DNA from: CAVYUC01 sp963816685
GTDB lineage: Bacteria > Bacteroidota > Bacteroidia > Bacteroidales > Prolixibacteraceae
DNA length: 64,000 nucleotides
Reading direction: 5' to 3'
NCBI GenBank assembly: GCA_963816685.1
Contig: CAWFMB010000016.1
Coordinates: 310,001-374,000 of the forward strand
In this document: in pieces, positions 54,754-63,998 of the stretch
Layout of the letters: each line of letters opens with the position of its first letter
Numbering within the stretch: position 1 is the first letter of the stretch
Program-made: the position numbers and the translations under genes
Notes under the pieces: model-generated
The model's database searches: none
What the model was told of the DNA's origin: nothing
Seen by the model: the letters and a program-made list of their open reading frames with translations, nothing else

Positions 54754-57700
54754 TTAAAATCCAACTTTTATCCCAAACGAATATGTTTTCGATTGTGGAT
54801 ACGCATAACTGTCAACTCCAGAAATAAGTGTAACATCTTTTCCTCCGGAATTTGTTGAATTAACTTCAGGATGAAAACCTTTATAGTTTGTCAAGACAAA
54901 TAAGTTCGTGGCACTAACGTCTATAGTTAGATTCTTTATCCAGGATAAGCCCATTTTTTTGGTTGGGAAATTATAGGCTAGTCTTAAATTCTTTAATGAA
55001 ATATAATCACCTTTTTCCAGGTTAGCGTCGTTAGTATAAAATGTTCTTCCCCATCCATATAATGGCAGAGTTCCACTGGTGTTTTCAGGAGTCCAGCGAT
55101 CGTATAAAGCTGAAGTTAGTGTATTGTAGTCGTAACCTACTATATTATTCAGGTTCATAATATCAACATCTGCTACACCCTGAAAGAAGAATGATAATTC
55201 AAAGTTACCGTATGTCATGCGGTTTCCAAGTCCAAATGTATATGTAGGAATACCATGACCAAGAATAGTTCTATCCGGTGCACCAATAACCCCATCACCA
55301 TTTATATCTTCATATAAAGCATCTCCCGGATTTGCATCGGGTTGTAAAGCATCGGTTTGTCCTTCCTGAAGAATTCCTCTGAATTTATAACCATAGAATG
55401 TACTGTAAGGCTGTCCTTCCATTAATGCAGAAATTTGAATAAGATGCCCAACCACAGGTCCATCGATAAAATCTACACCTTTAGGTAAAATCAGTTTTTT
55501 AACCATATTATCATTCCTGGCAAATGTGAAGTTAGTGGTCCATCTGAATTTGTGTGATTGCACATTTACGGTAGATAATAATATTTCATATCCCTGATTT
55601 TGGGTTTTACCTACGTTTGCAAGAATTGAGCTAAATCCTAAACTGGTTGGAATACTCATATCCCATAGCAACTTATCGGTTTCGTTTCTATATATATCTA
55701 CTTCAAGGTTTATTCTGTCCTGAAATAAACCTAATTCAAGACCGATATTTGTTGATTTGGTTTCTTCCCATTGTAAGTCTTCATTTCCCAGATTAGCAGC
55801 AACTACACCTTTTCGAACATTATCACTATCCAATGTAGTTGCGGCTCCGGGATTAAATTTAGCCTGACGTGCCCCAATCGGGAACCGATCGCTTCCAGTT
55901 ATCCCCCATCCTGCTCTAATTTTTAAGTTTGAAATATTGTCAATATTAAAGAAATTTTCATTGTGTACCTTCCATGCAGCGGCCAATGATGGGAAATTAC
56001 CCCATTTGTTGTTTGCACCAAATTTAGACGAACCGTCTCTCCGGATGGTCGCCGTAAAGTTGTACCTGTCTGCATAACCATATTCTATTCTTCCTGTGTA
56101 TGAAATAAGTTTCGATTCTGCAATGTAAGATGAAGGTGTCAAAATTGTTGCACCCGCTCCTAAATTGTTCCAGGTTAGATTATCAGACACAAAATCTTGT
56201 GCTGCAGCAGAAAAACCTTCGCTTTTTACGGATTGGTTTGAATAAATAGCGAGGACAGTTAGAGAATGGGTGCCATTAAACTCGTTTGTGTAACGTAAAA
56301 AGTTTTCTAAATTCTTTTCTGTATCCATATAGTTTTCTATCTGGGCACTTCCTTGTGGAATATCAGTAGCTACAAGCCCTGGAACAGCAGGTAAGTGATG
56401 CCTGGTTTTAGAATTAAATGCTTTAATTCCAAATTGGGATGTAAATGTTAATCCTTCAACTATTTTTAACTCAGCTGATACATTTGATATAATTCCCAGA
56501 TTGGTTTTCCAAAGATTATCTTTTTCCAAAATTTCTATTGGATTATTGGGTCTTCCTGAACTAAATACAACATCTAAATCTTCCTCAGACCAGTCGTCAA
56601 TGTTAACAGGAACGATCGGATTTGCGCCTTTAATAATATTTCGCATAATATTCGACTGTAAGTTACTTCCTGTAAATCCAAGAATATCCTGCGACGTACT
56701 TGAAATTATGGAGCTCAATGAGAGCTTTAATCTTTCATTTATCAAGTTTTGATCCAGATTAAGTTTGGCTGTAAATTTGTCGAAATTTGTGTTGGGCACA
56801 ACACCTTTCCAGTCCATGTAATTAGCGGAAAGAAAAACACGTGTATCTTTAGTGCCCGCATTAACCGACAAATTATGTCTTTGTATCTTCCCTGTTTTAA
56901 AAATTTCCTTCATCCAATCTGTACCTTCACCATATTTGTTTATTATGGAAATCATATTATCTGTATACGGTACAGGAGCACCATCTAACTGTGCCATATA
57001 GTTAGCAACTTTAACGTACTCCTGTGCATTAAGAAAATCGTATGCATTGGTATTTGAAACCTGGTCAATTGATTGTTCAAATGAATAATTTATATTTGTC
57101 TTACCTTCAATGCCCCTTTTCGTAGTAATAATTACCACACCGTTTGCACCACGTGTTCCATATATTGCGGCGGCAGAAGCATCTTTTAAAATCTCCATTG
57201 ACTTAATATCTTCCACACTTACTAAATTATCCAAAGATGCCATAGGTAATCCATCAACCACAAATAAAGGTTGATTTGATCCTTTTATTGAATTATTACC
57301 ACGAATACGGATAATTGGTTCGGAACCTGGCTGTGCACTAATAGTAGAAATTTGAACACCAGCTGCACGTCCCTGAATCATTTCTTCTGGTGTTGCTATA
57401 GAACCTCCCAAACTAAAATCTTTTTCGGTTACAGTTGATATCGACCCTGTTAAATCTTTCTTTCTTACAGTTCCATATCCTATTGCTACAACCTCTTCTA
57501 TTCCTATCGCATCCACCGCCATTCCAATATTTATATTAGTCTGGCTTCCTACAACCACCTCCTGCGTTTGCATTCCTACAAATGAAAATACCAGTGTGGC
57601 ATTTTCAGGAATGTTGGGTAGAGTGTAATACCCATCTGCGTTGGTAACTGTACCTTGTGTTGTTCTTTTTACTACTACAGTTACTCCCGGTAATGGTTGG

Positions 57701-58149
57701 CCCGACTCATCGGTAACAGTTCCGGAAATGGAGTGTTGTTGTTGAGTCGCAGTTATTTTTTCTCCAATCATTTCAAATGCTTTGTTTTTTGGGCTGAGCA
57801 AAATCAGGTAATCTTCCAGAACTTTGTAGCTAATACCCTCGTCTTTAAAGATTTCATCCAGAATTTGTTCTACAGTTTCATCATTGGCTTTTACTGTTAC
57901 GCGGCGGGTTACATCTACCTGTTCGTTTTGGTAAAAAAACCGGAAGTTACTGTTGTCTTCAATTTCCCTGAGTACATCGCTCACTTTTTCATTTTTTACA
58001 GTTAATGCAAATTTTGTGGCCTGCGAATAAACTGTGGCTGAAACTTGCATCAAACCTGCCAAAAATAAGACGGTTGTTAGTTTCATAATTAAAACTAGTT
58101 TTTGCCAAAACCGGTTATCCGGTAATCGCACATTTTCATTTTTTTTCAT
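54754..58149 (-). CDS. susC: SusC/RagA-family TonB-linked outer-membrane transporter with STN domain
   Basis: 1,131 residues. Signal region, then a secretin/TonB N-terminal (STN) domain at about 47-120 ('KFALTVKNEKVSDVLREIEDNSNFRFFYQNE'), a carboxypeptidase-D-like domain at about 140-215 ('SISGTVTDESGQPLPGVTV'), a plug domain from about 225 ('VVAIGYGTVRKKDLTGSIS') and a C-terminal beta barrel ending in F. The STN domain shows that it signals to the FecR anti-sigma factor encoded upstream. It imports glycans with SusD. Confidence 0.97.
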   Translation of the reverse strand: MKKNENVRLPDNRFWQKLVLIMKLTTVLFLAGLMQVSATVYSQATKFALTVKNEKVSDVLREIEDNSNFRFFYQNEQVDVTRRVTVKANDETVEQILDEIFKDEGISYKVLEDYLILLSPKNKAFEMIGEKITATQQQHSISGTVTDESGQPLPGVTVVVKRTTQGTVTNADGYYTLPNIPENATLVFSFVGMQTQEVVVGSQTNINIGMAVDAIGIEEVVAIGYGTVRKKDLTGSISTVTEKDFSLGGSIATPEEMIQGRAAGVQISTISAQPGSEPIIRIRGNNSIKGSNQPLFVVDGLPMASLDNLVSVEDIKSMEILKDASAAAIYGTRGANGVVIITTKRGIEGKTNINYSFEQSIDQVSNTNAYDFLNAQEYVKVANYMAQLDGAPVPYTDNMISIINKYGEGTDWMKEIFKTGKIQRHNLSVNAGTKDTRVFLSANYMDWKGVVPNTNFDKFTAKLNLDQNLINERLKLSLSSIISSTSQDILGFTGSNLQSNIMRNIIKGANPIVPVNIDDWSEEDLDVVFSSGRPNNPIEILEKDNLWKTNLGIISNVSAELKIVEGLTFTSQFGIKAFNSKTRHHLPAVPGLVATDIPQGSAQIENYMDTEKNLENFLRYTNEFNGTHSLTVLAIYSNQSVKSEGFSAAAQDFVSDNLTWNNLGAGATILTPSSYIAESKLISYTGRIEYGYADRYNFTATIRRDGSSKFGANNKWGNFPSLAAAWKVHNENFFNIDNISNLKIRAGWGITGSDRFPIGARQAKFNPGAATTLDSDNVRKGVVAANLGNEDLQWEETKSTNIGLELGLFQDRINLEVDIYRNETDKLLWDMSIPTSLGFSSILANVGKTQNQGYEILLSTVNVQSHKFRWTTNFTFARNDNMVKKLILPKGVDFIDGPVVGHLIQISALMEGQPYSTFYGYKFRGILQEGQTDALQPDANPGDALYEDINGDGVIGAPDRTILGHGIPTYTFGLGNRMTYGNFELSFFFQGVADVDIMNLNNIVGYDYNTLTSALYDRWTPENTSGTLPLYGWGRTFYTNDANLEKGDYISLKNLRLAYNFPTKKMGLSWIKNLTIDVSATNLFVLTNYKGFHPEVNSTNSGGKDVTLISGVDSYAYPQSKTYSFGIKVGF

Positions 58150-58209
58150 AAATTTGAACGTTTTTGATTAAACAAAATGGGTGTTTCAGCACCTGTTTAC
58201 AATGCAAGG

Positions 58210-58262
58210 GCCGGTTGATGTTACAGCATCTGCCGGCTTTTTTTAAGTTAAGTTAAGTTAAG
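58210..58262. promoter_or_regulatory. Hairpin and TTAAG tandem repeat upstream of susC
   Basis: GCCGG-TT-GATG / CATC-TG-CCGGC hairpin (58210-58237), then a T7 run on the plus strand and TTAAG repeated four times (58243-58262). The genes here are on the minus strand, so the hairpin is in the susC leader, preceded by the repeat. It may set the FecR-susC transcript boundary or affect leader stability. Confidence 0.5.
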
Positions 58263-58296
58263 TAATAAGTCATATTAGTTCTATTGTTTAATTTGT

Positions 58297-59298
58297 TTAT
58301 TTTAAATTGATTAAAATTTTTTGACCTTCGATTTTATATTGTATGGGCAAAGTATGTTTGATAATTTCCAGAATTTCGAGTATCGATTCGTTTTTGATGG
58401 TACCTGAATAATGGTATTTCAATACATTAGGGTTCCCAACTTCAATATCCACGCCGTATTTTCGTTCCAGTAAAACAATAAGCTCCTTAAAGTCCATATT
58501 CAGGAACATCAATTTATTATCTTTCCAGGAGGTGAAAAGTTTGGTATCCACTTTTTTAACAAATAGTTCATTTAGCTCTTTATTCAGTGCCACCTGTTCG
58601 CCCGGGTTTAAAATAACAGTTTCCGCCAGCCTGTACTTATCCGATGAGGTAATGCGGACCTGTCCTTCTTCCAGGGTGGTGGTTATTTCATTGTCTGTTT
58701 CATATGCTTTCACATTAAAGCGGGTGCCGGTAACATTTACGTCATAGAAGTTTGTATGGACAACAAAGGGTATGTTTTTCTGTTTTGTCACATCAAACCA
58801 GGCCTCACCTTTTAAAAAAACTTCCCGTTTGTTATCTTTTGATTTTGGTGAGTACCGGAGTTCAGAACCTGCATTGAGGTATACAAGAGTGCTGTCGGCA
58901 AGTATCATCTGAGAAACTGATCCCATTGGAGCAAAGGAAGTAATATAAAGCGGTTCATGCTTTAGTGCGTAACGTACTATCAATCCACCTATTAAAAGTC
59001 CAATAATAAGTACTGCAGCAAAACGATACAGTATCTGGAGGATGGTGTTATAACGGAATATATTGTGCCGGTAGTTTTGTTTCATTCTCATAAGGAACTT
59101 CAACCACTCTTCTTCTGTTTGGGCAATCTGGGATGCATCAGCTACAGAGGCTTCCCATACATCTTTCATTTGGGCAAAATACCGTGCATTATCCTTTGAT
59201 TTGTCTATCCATACCGCAAGTTTTTTAATTTCAGCGGCAGTTAAATCACCATCCAAATGCGCAATAATTAAATCTTTTATTGATTTTTTTGAATCCAT
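58297..59298 (-). CDS. fecR: FecR-family anti-sigma factor
   Basis: 333 residues. Cytoplasmic N-terminal domain (about 1-85, 'LIIAHLDGDLTAAEIKKLAVWIDKS'), one TM helix near 92-110, the FecR domain at about 120-215 ('SVSQMILADSTLVYLNAGSELRYS') and the C-terminal DUF4974 domain ('MDFKELIVLLERKYGVDIEV'). It holds the ECF sigma factor and is signalled by the STN domain of SusC. It lies between sigma and susC. Confidence 0.95.
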   Translation of the reverse strand: MDSKKSIKDLIIAHLDGDLTAAEIKKLAVWIDKSKDNARYFAQMKDVWEASVADASQIAQTEEEWLKFLMRMKQNYRHNIFRYNTILQILYRFAAVLIIGLLIGGLIVRYALKHEPLYITSFAPMGSVSQMILADSTLVYLNAGSELRYSPKSKDNKREVFLKGEAWFDVTKQKNIPFVVHTNFYDVNVTGTRFNVKAYETDNEITTTLEEGQVRITSSDKYRLAETVILNPGEQVALNKELNELFVKKVDTKLFTSWKDNKLMFLNMDFKELIVLLERKYGVDIEVGNPNVLKYHYSGTIKNESILEILEIIKHTLPIQYKIEGQKILINLK

Positions 59299-59365
59299 TT
59301 ATTTCTTCTTATAATAAGTGAGACACTTCAGGATTGAATATCCCTACTTTCATTAATAAGAAATT

Positions 59366-59962
59366 TCAGAATCCATTAAGAAGAAGTATAAGAAGAACCG
59401 TCATATATTCTGATAATCCCGAGCGTAAAATTATCAGAGCTTTTGAAATATATTTTTCAACCATTTTAACCGATATACCCTGCTGTTTTGCAATTTCTTT
59501 ATTTTTCAGAAAATCGCGCCTGCTCATTTTGAACACCTGACGGCATTTTTCCGGCATCGATTCAACGATTTTATCCATTTTTTCATTTATCTCCAGTTCA
59601 AGTAAACTTTGCAACGGAGAATAATAATTAAAAAAAGCATCTTTTTCGAATGAGTTTATTTTTGCGGCCAAAGTATCTTCGGCAATACGTTTTATGTTTA
59701 AGTGTCGACAATGATTCAAACAACTATTACGAACAACCTGAAACAAATAAGCTTTCGGCGAATCAATAGTTGAAATGATTCCCGATTTTTCCCATAACTT
59801 CATAAAGGCATCCTGCACCAAATCCTGCGAAACCCGTAAATCACCTGTAAATTTATTTGCAAATAGTACCAATCTGCCATGATACTTAAAGAAAAGTTTC
59901 TCGAAAGCCTTAATTTCTTTTTGTTTTAGTCGGGAATGTGATATTGGTTTGTTTCCATTCAT
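59366..59962 (-). CDS. ECF RNA polymerase sigma factor
   Basis: 198 residues from the ATG at 59962 (a GTG one codon earlier is also possible). Region 2: 'FEKLFFKYHGRLVLFANKF...AQDLVQDAFMKLWE'-type core, seen as 'VSQDLVQDAFMKLWEK'; region 4: 'MPEKCRQVFKMSRRDFLKNKEIAKQQGISVKMVEKYISKALIILR'. It should direct transcription of the FecR/SusCD locus when the right glycan is sensed. The promoter lies at 59986-59993. Confidence 0.95.
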   Translation of the reverse strand: MNGNKPISHSRLKQKEIKAFEKLFFKYHGRLVLFANKFTGDLRVSQDLVQDAFMKLWEKSGIISTIDSPKAYLFQVVRNSCLNHCRHLNIKRIAEDTLAAKINSFEKDAFFNYYSPLQSLLELEINEKMDKIVESMPEKCRQVFKMSRRDFLKNKEIAKQQGISVKMVEKYISKALIILRSGLSEYMTVLLILLLNGF

Positions 59963-59985
59963 CACAGTTTAGTTTTAGATAGAAA

Positions 59986-59993
59986 CAAACTTA
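59986..59993 (-). promoter_or_regulatory. -7 element of the ECF sigma gene
   Basis: TAAGTTTG on the minus strand matches TAnnTTTG, 23 bases before the ATG at 59962. It looks like a housekeeping promoter, so sigma would be made constitutively at low level. Confidence 0.55.
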
Positions 59994-60051
59994 AGAAAAA
60001 ACAGATATAATTTTCTTAATTAGAATTGTTTTTTAAATCATATAAAATGAA

Positions 60052-60086
60052 AAAACCACCTGTAGTTATTTTTACAGATGGTTTTT
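60052..60086. terminator. Hairpin upstream of the sigma gene, bidirectional terminator-like
   Basis: AAAACCA-C-CTGTA / TACAG-A-TGGTTTTT with an 8-base loop. A-rich on one side and T-rich on the other. Confidence 0.75.
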
Positions 60087-60322
60087 ATAATCTAACTAAT
60101 CAAAACTATATATACTATGGTGACGGGATGTATTCTCTTCTCAATTAAATTTCATTTTTTTCCATAAGTTAAGACACTTGACAAAGTAGTTACTCTACCT
60201 TTTTTGTCAAACAGGGTTTGGATTTATGTGATTTAATAACTATTTCTACCCTTCGAATATCCAGAGAACCCATATAGCTGCTGTGCCTCTATTACTTTTG
60301 TGAAGGATGCACTTTTTCCGTT

Positions 60323-60370
60323 TAACAAAATGTTGAAAATCATGCCGGAGGGGAATAAACTGCCAGGGCC
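60323..60370 (+). repeat. 48-bp direct repeat, right copy
   Basis: 45 of 48 bases identical to 39417-39464, same orientation, 360 bases upstream of the sigma gene. 60087-60617 otherwise has no gene. Confidence 0.85.
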
Positions 60371-60404
60371 AGCAGTTTTTTAGAAAAAAGAGGCTGTCTG
60401 CTTC

Positions 60405-60426
60405 ACAAAATATTGAAAATCCTGCC
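60405..60426 (+). repeat. Partial third copy of the repeat
   Basis: ACAAAATATTGAAAATC-CTGCC differs by one base from the start of the left copy (39419-39440). A stretch GAGGCTGTCTG precedes it, a type of sequence common at IS ends in Bacteroidota. Confidence 0.6.
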
Positions 60427-60617
60427 AAAAGAGGTTATTGAACCAATACCAACAATTATTCATAAAAATCTCCGGAATACATTACTATCAGGAAATTTGC
60501 ACAGCCACCTGATATTTTGTATATTGATTCAACATTTCGGATACATCTGACACAGGCGCTTTAAAGATTTAATTCTGTTATTATTCAGTTTTTTTTACAA
60601 CCTTAATTTTAAATCAA

Positions 60618-61775
60618 ATGGCTTATAAGGAAATTCTGATGGAAAACAAAATTACCAATCATCTGATTATAGACTATACCATACATGATTGGTTATTTTC
60701 ATCGCTCGTCCTGTCTTTTGACATGGAACTTCAGACTCAATCCAACTGGTGCTGGGCCGCAACTTCGAAAAGTGTATCGAAGTTTTATTCCGTTTTCAGC
60801 CCATGGACGCAATGCAAGGTAGCCGCCGAAGAGACGAATACATCCTGTTGTGATTCTCCTCTGCCTTCCGGCTGCAATGTATACTGGTACCTTGACAAAG
60901 CTCTCACACGAACAAATAATTTTGTGAGTATGCAAAGTGGCACCATTACCTGGAGCCAGATAAAACAGGAACTTGAAAAAGGATTGGTTGTTGGGGCCAG
61001 AATTGGATGGAACAACGGCGGAGGCCATTTTATGGTTATCTGCGGTGTTTCCAAATCACTGGGAGTGGAATACCTGCACATTGATGATCCGATTTACGGA
61101 AAAAGTACTTTAACTTATAACCAGTTTGCTACCAATTATCAGGCCAGCGGTACCTGGACACATACTTATTTCACCAAAAAATACTTCTACTTTATGTGGT
61201 TTAAAGACTTGGTTTTCAATCCTGCCCTTTTAAGACCTATCCCCGAAGTTCGTCCAATGCTGAATTTGTATGGCGAAAAAATTGAGTCGGTTCGTGATTT
61301 AATCATGAAAGATCTCAATGTGCCCCATTTTGTTTACAATATCGGTCTCAGTGAAATCAGTGAAAAGATGAAAGTCCCTGCGAATCCGGTCGCATTGAGG
61401 GTACTTGAATTAAAAGACGAAAAGCCGGTTGCATTTTATGAAGTTGGTGTAAATGAAGAGAACCCTGAACTCATTCAAATGAATACCAACAAAAATTTCT
61501 TCGAACAGGTTGATAGTTCCATGACCTTGCTGAAAATAGCCAACCAGCGGAATAAATCGCAGGGGGAACTTAAAGCCGTGCGCATTCCTGCATTAAACAT
61601 GGAGGCAATGTGGCTCAGCTATCCGGACAGGACCGAAGATTTGATAGCAGTTCTTCCAAGGTTCAGTTACAAATATGTGAAAACAAATACCGTTTATACT
61701 TTTAAAGAATTTTTGTCACTGCTTCAAAAAGAAAAGGCGCAATTTGACAAATTTGATGATACAATGGGAGCTTAA
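60618..61775 (+). CDS. AvrRpt2-like (C70) papain-fold cysteine peptidase
   Basis: 385 residues; an internal ATG at 60639 after AAGGA is an alternative start. The active-site Cys is in 'QTQSNWCWAATSKSVSKFY', the His in 'GGGHFMVICGV' and the Asp in 'LHIDDPIYG', the AvrRpt2/C70 layout. No signal peptide. The C-terminal about 190 residues have no recognised domain. Homologues include secreted effectors in plant pathogens, but such proteins also occur in soil bacteria with unknown roles. It lies just outside the right repeat and has the same orientation as the S8 and tyrosinase genes. Confidence 0.83.
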   Translation: MAYKEILMENKITNHLIIDYTIHDWLFSSLVLSFDMELQTQSNWCWAATSKSVSKFYSVFSPWTQCKVAAEETNTSCCDSPLPSGCNVYWYLDKALTRTNNFVSMQSGTITWSQIKQELEKGLVVGARIGWNNGGGHFMVICGVSKSLGVEYLHIDDPIYGKSTLTYNQFATNYQASGTWTHTYFTKKYFYFMWFKDLVFNPALLRPIPEVRPMLNLYGEKIESVRDLIMKDLNVPHFVYNIGLSEISEKMKVPANPVALRVLELKDEKPVAFYEVGVNEENPELIQMNTNKNFFEQVDSSMTLLKIANQRNKSQGELKAVRIPALNMEAMWLSYPDRTEDLIAVLPRFSYKYVKTNTVYTFKEFLSLLQKEKAQFDKFDDTMGA

Positions 61776-61855
61776 AAGGTGCTGACTGTAAAGCGCTTTA
61801 AAACCATACATCCTGTTCCATACGGAAACTGTTCCGGCGAATGAATCCATAAAAG

Positions 61856-61885
61856 TGCCAGGTCGTTCTGCAACCTGGCATTTTT
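61856..61885 (+). terminator. Terminator after the C70 peptidase
   Basis: TGCCAGGT / ACCTGGCA around a 9-base loop, followed by T5. The rest of 61776-62082 shows no gene. Confidence 0.9.
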
Positions 61886-62082
61886 ATTTGTACTCTTTTT
61901 TTACCGGCCCGCCGGATATTGTTACGTTGTATTGGCAGCAAAAGGTTGTTCCACTGCAAAATAAATCATCTGTCGTGCCGACCTGATGCATAGTATTCCG
62001 GAGCAATGAAAAATAATTTGGAATTATCCGCAACGACAATTTACTTTGCAGCAGTTATACATCCGTTTTAAAATATTAAATC

Positions 62083-63168
62083 ATGCGTAAAATTCTTTTC
62101 AGCCTTTCTTTGTTGTTTGTTGTTGCTTCTGTCGGTTATTCGCAGGTAACTGTCCCTTTTTATCAAAAAAGCATTGCTTATTCAGGCCGCATTGAAACAG
62201 TTGACAATCAATGTGTAAAAATTTACTGGCCGGGTACGTCGGCAACCTTGAATTTCAAAGGCACGGAAGCAAAAGCCCTGCTGAAAAACGAAACAGGTAC
62301 TGCTTATTTTTATGCCATTGTTGATGGAAATGCGAAGAATGCTACAAAAATAAAACCGGATAAAATAAAGAAAAGTTATGTTCTGGCTTCAAATTTACCC
62401 GAAGGGAAACATTCTGTCCAATTGTTTAAACTTACGGATAACACGACCATAACTTCATTTTATGGATTTGAATTAAATGACGGAGCAAAAGTATTAAAAG
62501 CAGATCGCCCCGGTAAAAAGAAAATTGAATTTTATGGGAATTCAATAACAGCCGGACATGGTGTTGATGTTCCTCCGGGACAAAATGATTCGGGGGCACC
62601 TGAATTTTTCAATAATTATTTGACCTATGCTGCACGCACAGCCAGGCACTATGATGCACAGTATTCGTGCATTGCGCGCAGCGGAATTGGGGTAATGCTG
62701 AGCTGGTTTCCCGAAATCATGCCCGAAATTTATGACCGCCTGAATCCGGGAGATCCGGACAGCAAATGGGATTTTACGCTGTTTACTCCCGATGTTGTGG
62801 TTATTAACCTTTTCCAAAATGACAGCTGGCTGGTAAACAATCCCGAACATGAACAGTTTAAAGCCCGGTTTGGCGCTACAAAACCAAAAGAAGATGAAAT
62901 TGTAAAAGCCTATCAGGAACTGGTTAAAAGTATAAGAAAGGAATATCCAAAAGCTTCAATAATCTGCGCTCTCGGCAGTATGGATGCGACTCAGGCGGGT
63001 TCACCCTGGCCAGGTTATATTAAAAATGCAGTTGAAGGATTAAATGATCCTAATATCTATACGCACTTTTTCGCCTTCAAAAACACACCTGGTCACCCAA
63101 AGGCTGCAGAACAAAAAGATATGGCCGATGATTTAATTGAATTTATCGACGAAAATATAAAATGGTAA
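62083..63168 (+). CDS. CE2-type carbohydrate esterase (SGNH)
   Basis: 361 residues with signal peptide 'MRKILFSLSLLFVVASVGYSQ'. An N-terminal jelly-roll domain (about 25-145) precedes the SGNH hydrolase: nucleophile S154 in 'YGNSITAG', the conserved Asn in 'NLFQNDSW' and His H338 in 'TPGHPKAAEQ'. The two-domain layout is that of CE2 acetylesterases, which deacetylate plant or microbial polysaccharides. It is an independent gene, with a terminator before it. Confidence 0.88.
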   Translation: MRKILFSLSLLFVVASVGYSQVTVPFYQKSIAYSGRIETVDNQCVKIYWPGTSATLNFKGTEAKALLKNETGTAYFYAIVDGNAKNATKIKPDKIKKSYVLASNLPEGKHSVQLFKLTDNTTITSFYGFELNDGAKVLKADRPGKKKIEFYGNSITAGHGVDVPPGQNDSGAPEFFNNYLTYAARTARHYDAQYSCIARSGIGVMLSWFPEIMPEIYDRLNPGDPDSKWDFTLFTPDVVVINLFQNDSWLVNNPEHEQFKARFGATKPKEDEIVKAYQELVKSIRKEYPKASIICALGSMDATQAGSPWPGYIKNAVEGLNDPNIYTHFFAFKNTPGHPKAAEQKDMADDLIEFIDENIKW

Positions 63169-63186
63169 CTTCCTATAAAGGGTAGT

Positions 63187-63651
63187 TTACTTAATTCTTA
63201 CGGGCAGTTTAAATGTTTTATCCAGTTCGGGTTTTCCCGATGCATTGCTGTTTTTAAAAACAAGAAATGCATCCCCTTTCCTTACGTTTTCGGGAAAAAT
63301 TATTGTAGTGGAGAAAGGGACGAAATCACTTGTCATCCAATCTCCCCGGGCATGAACAATGGTATCGGCCAGCGTTTTTCCATTCTGTTCAAGATGAACC
63401 GTAAATTCAGCTTCAAAATACCAGTTGCCTTTTGCTTCTCCCTCTATTTGAACCGGAGATGAAACAGCAGAACCTGCTTCCGGGTTGGTAATACGAATAC
63501 CATCACCACCTGATCTAACTTTTGCATTTTCTGAATATTCTGCCTGATTACTGTTTTTCTCCGTTTCTTCGCTTGTGTTTTTATTTGCTGACTGACATCC
63601 GGCCATCGCGATTAAAACGAAGAATACTATAGATAATCCAAAGGAGTTCAT
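63187..63651 (-). CDS. Lipoprotein with a Gmad2 Ig-like domain
   Basis: 154 residues with lipobox 'FVLIAMAGC'. A low-complexity Asn/Glu-rich linker precedes a Gmad2-type beta domain ('IRITNPEAGSAVSSPVQIEGEAKGNWYFEAEFTV... GDWMTSDFVPFSTTIIF'). Binding or structural role at the cell envelope. It converges on the CE2 gene. Confidence 0.85.
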   Translation of the reverse strand: MNSFGLSIVFFVLIAMAGCQSANKNTSEETEKNSNQAEYSENAKVRSGGDGIRITNPEAGSAVSSPVQIEGEAKGNWYFEAEFTVHLEQNGKTLADTIVHARGDWMTSDFVPFSTTIIFPENVRKGDAFLVFKNSNASGKPELDKTFKLPVRIK

Positions 63652-63707
63652 ATTTAATATTTAAAGGGACACAAACAGATGCATTTGATTTTTAAATTTT
63701 CCCCTAA

Positions 63708-63727
63708 CTCCCCAATTATTTGGGGAG
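63708..63727. terminator. Hairpin between two minus-strand genes
   Basis: CTCCCCA / TGGGGAG with a 6-base loop. The T-run is weak, so terminator function is uncertain. Confidence 0.45.
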
Positions 63728-63818
63728 CCGGGAAAAATTAAGCAATTTAAAAACTAAAAAAACCAATAAATAAATCAGTTAAAAAATTATCTGTACAATC
63801 ATTGACATCATTCAAAAA

Positions 63819-63998
63819 TCAGGTATCATGATAAACAAGAACCGGCTTTTTGAAATTGGTTAACAGATTTTTAGTGTCACTTGAAGAAAACAGCTGTTCA
63901 AAAAAACCCTTTTTTTCCTTCATAACAACAAGCAGGTCCAAATCGTTGTTTTCAACGTATTCTTCAACACCCTGGAAAAAATCCTTTTTCTTTTCCAG
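63819..63998 (-). CDS. Universal stress protein, C-terminal end (partial)
   Basis: 60 residues readable before the window edge, stop at 63819-63821. 'VEENYVENNDLDLLVVMKEKKGFFEQLFSSS'-like text, seen as 'EEYVENNDLDLLVVMKEK', then 'KPVLVYHD' is the end of a UspA fold. The N-terminal half is outside the window. Confidence 0.7.
   Translation of the reverse strand: MEKKKDFFQGVEEYVENNDLDLLVVMKEKKGFFEQLFSSSDTKNLLTNFKKPVLVYHDT

Noticed and set aside
39581..59962. Sulfatase gene in the SusCD locus
   Set aside because: I looked for C/S-x-P-S-R and the sulfatase metal-site pattern in each protein of the locus and found none.
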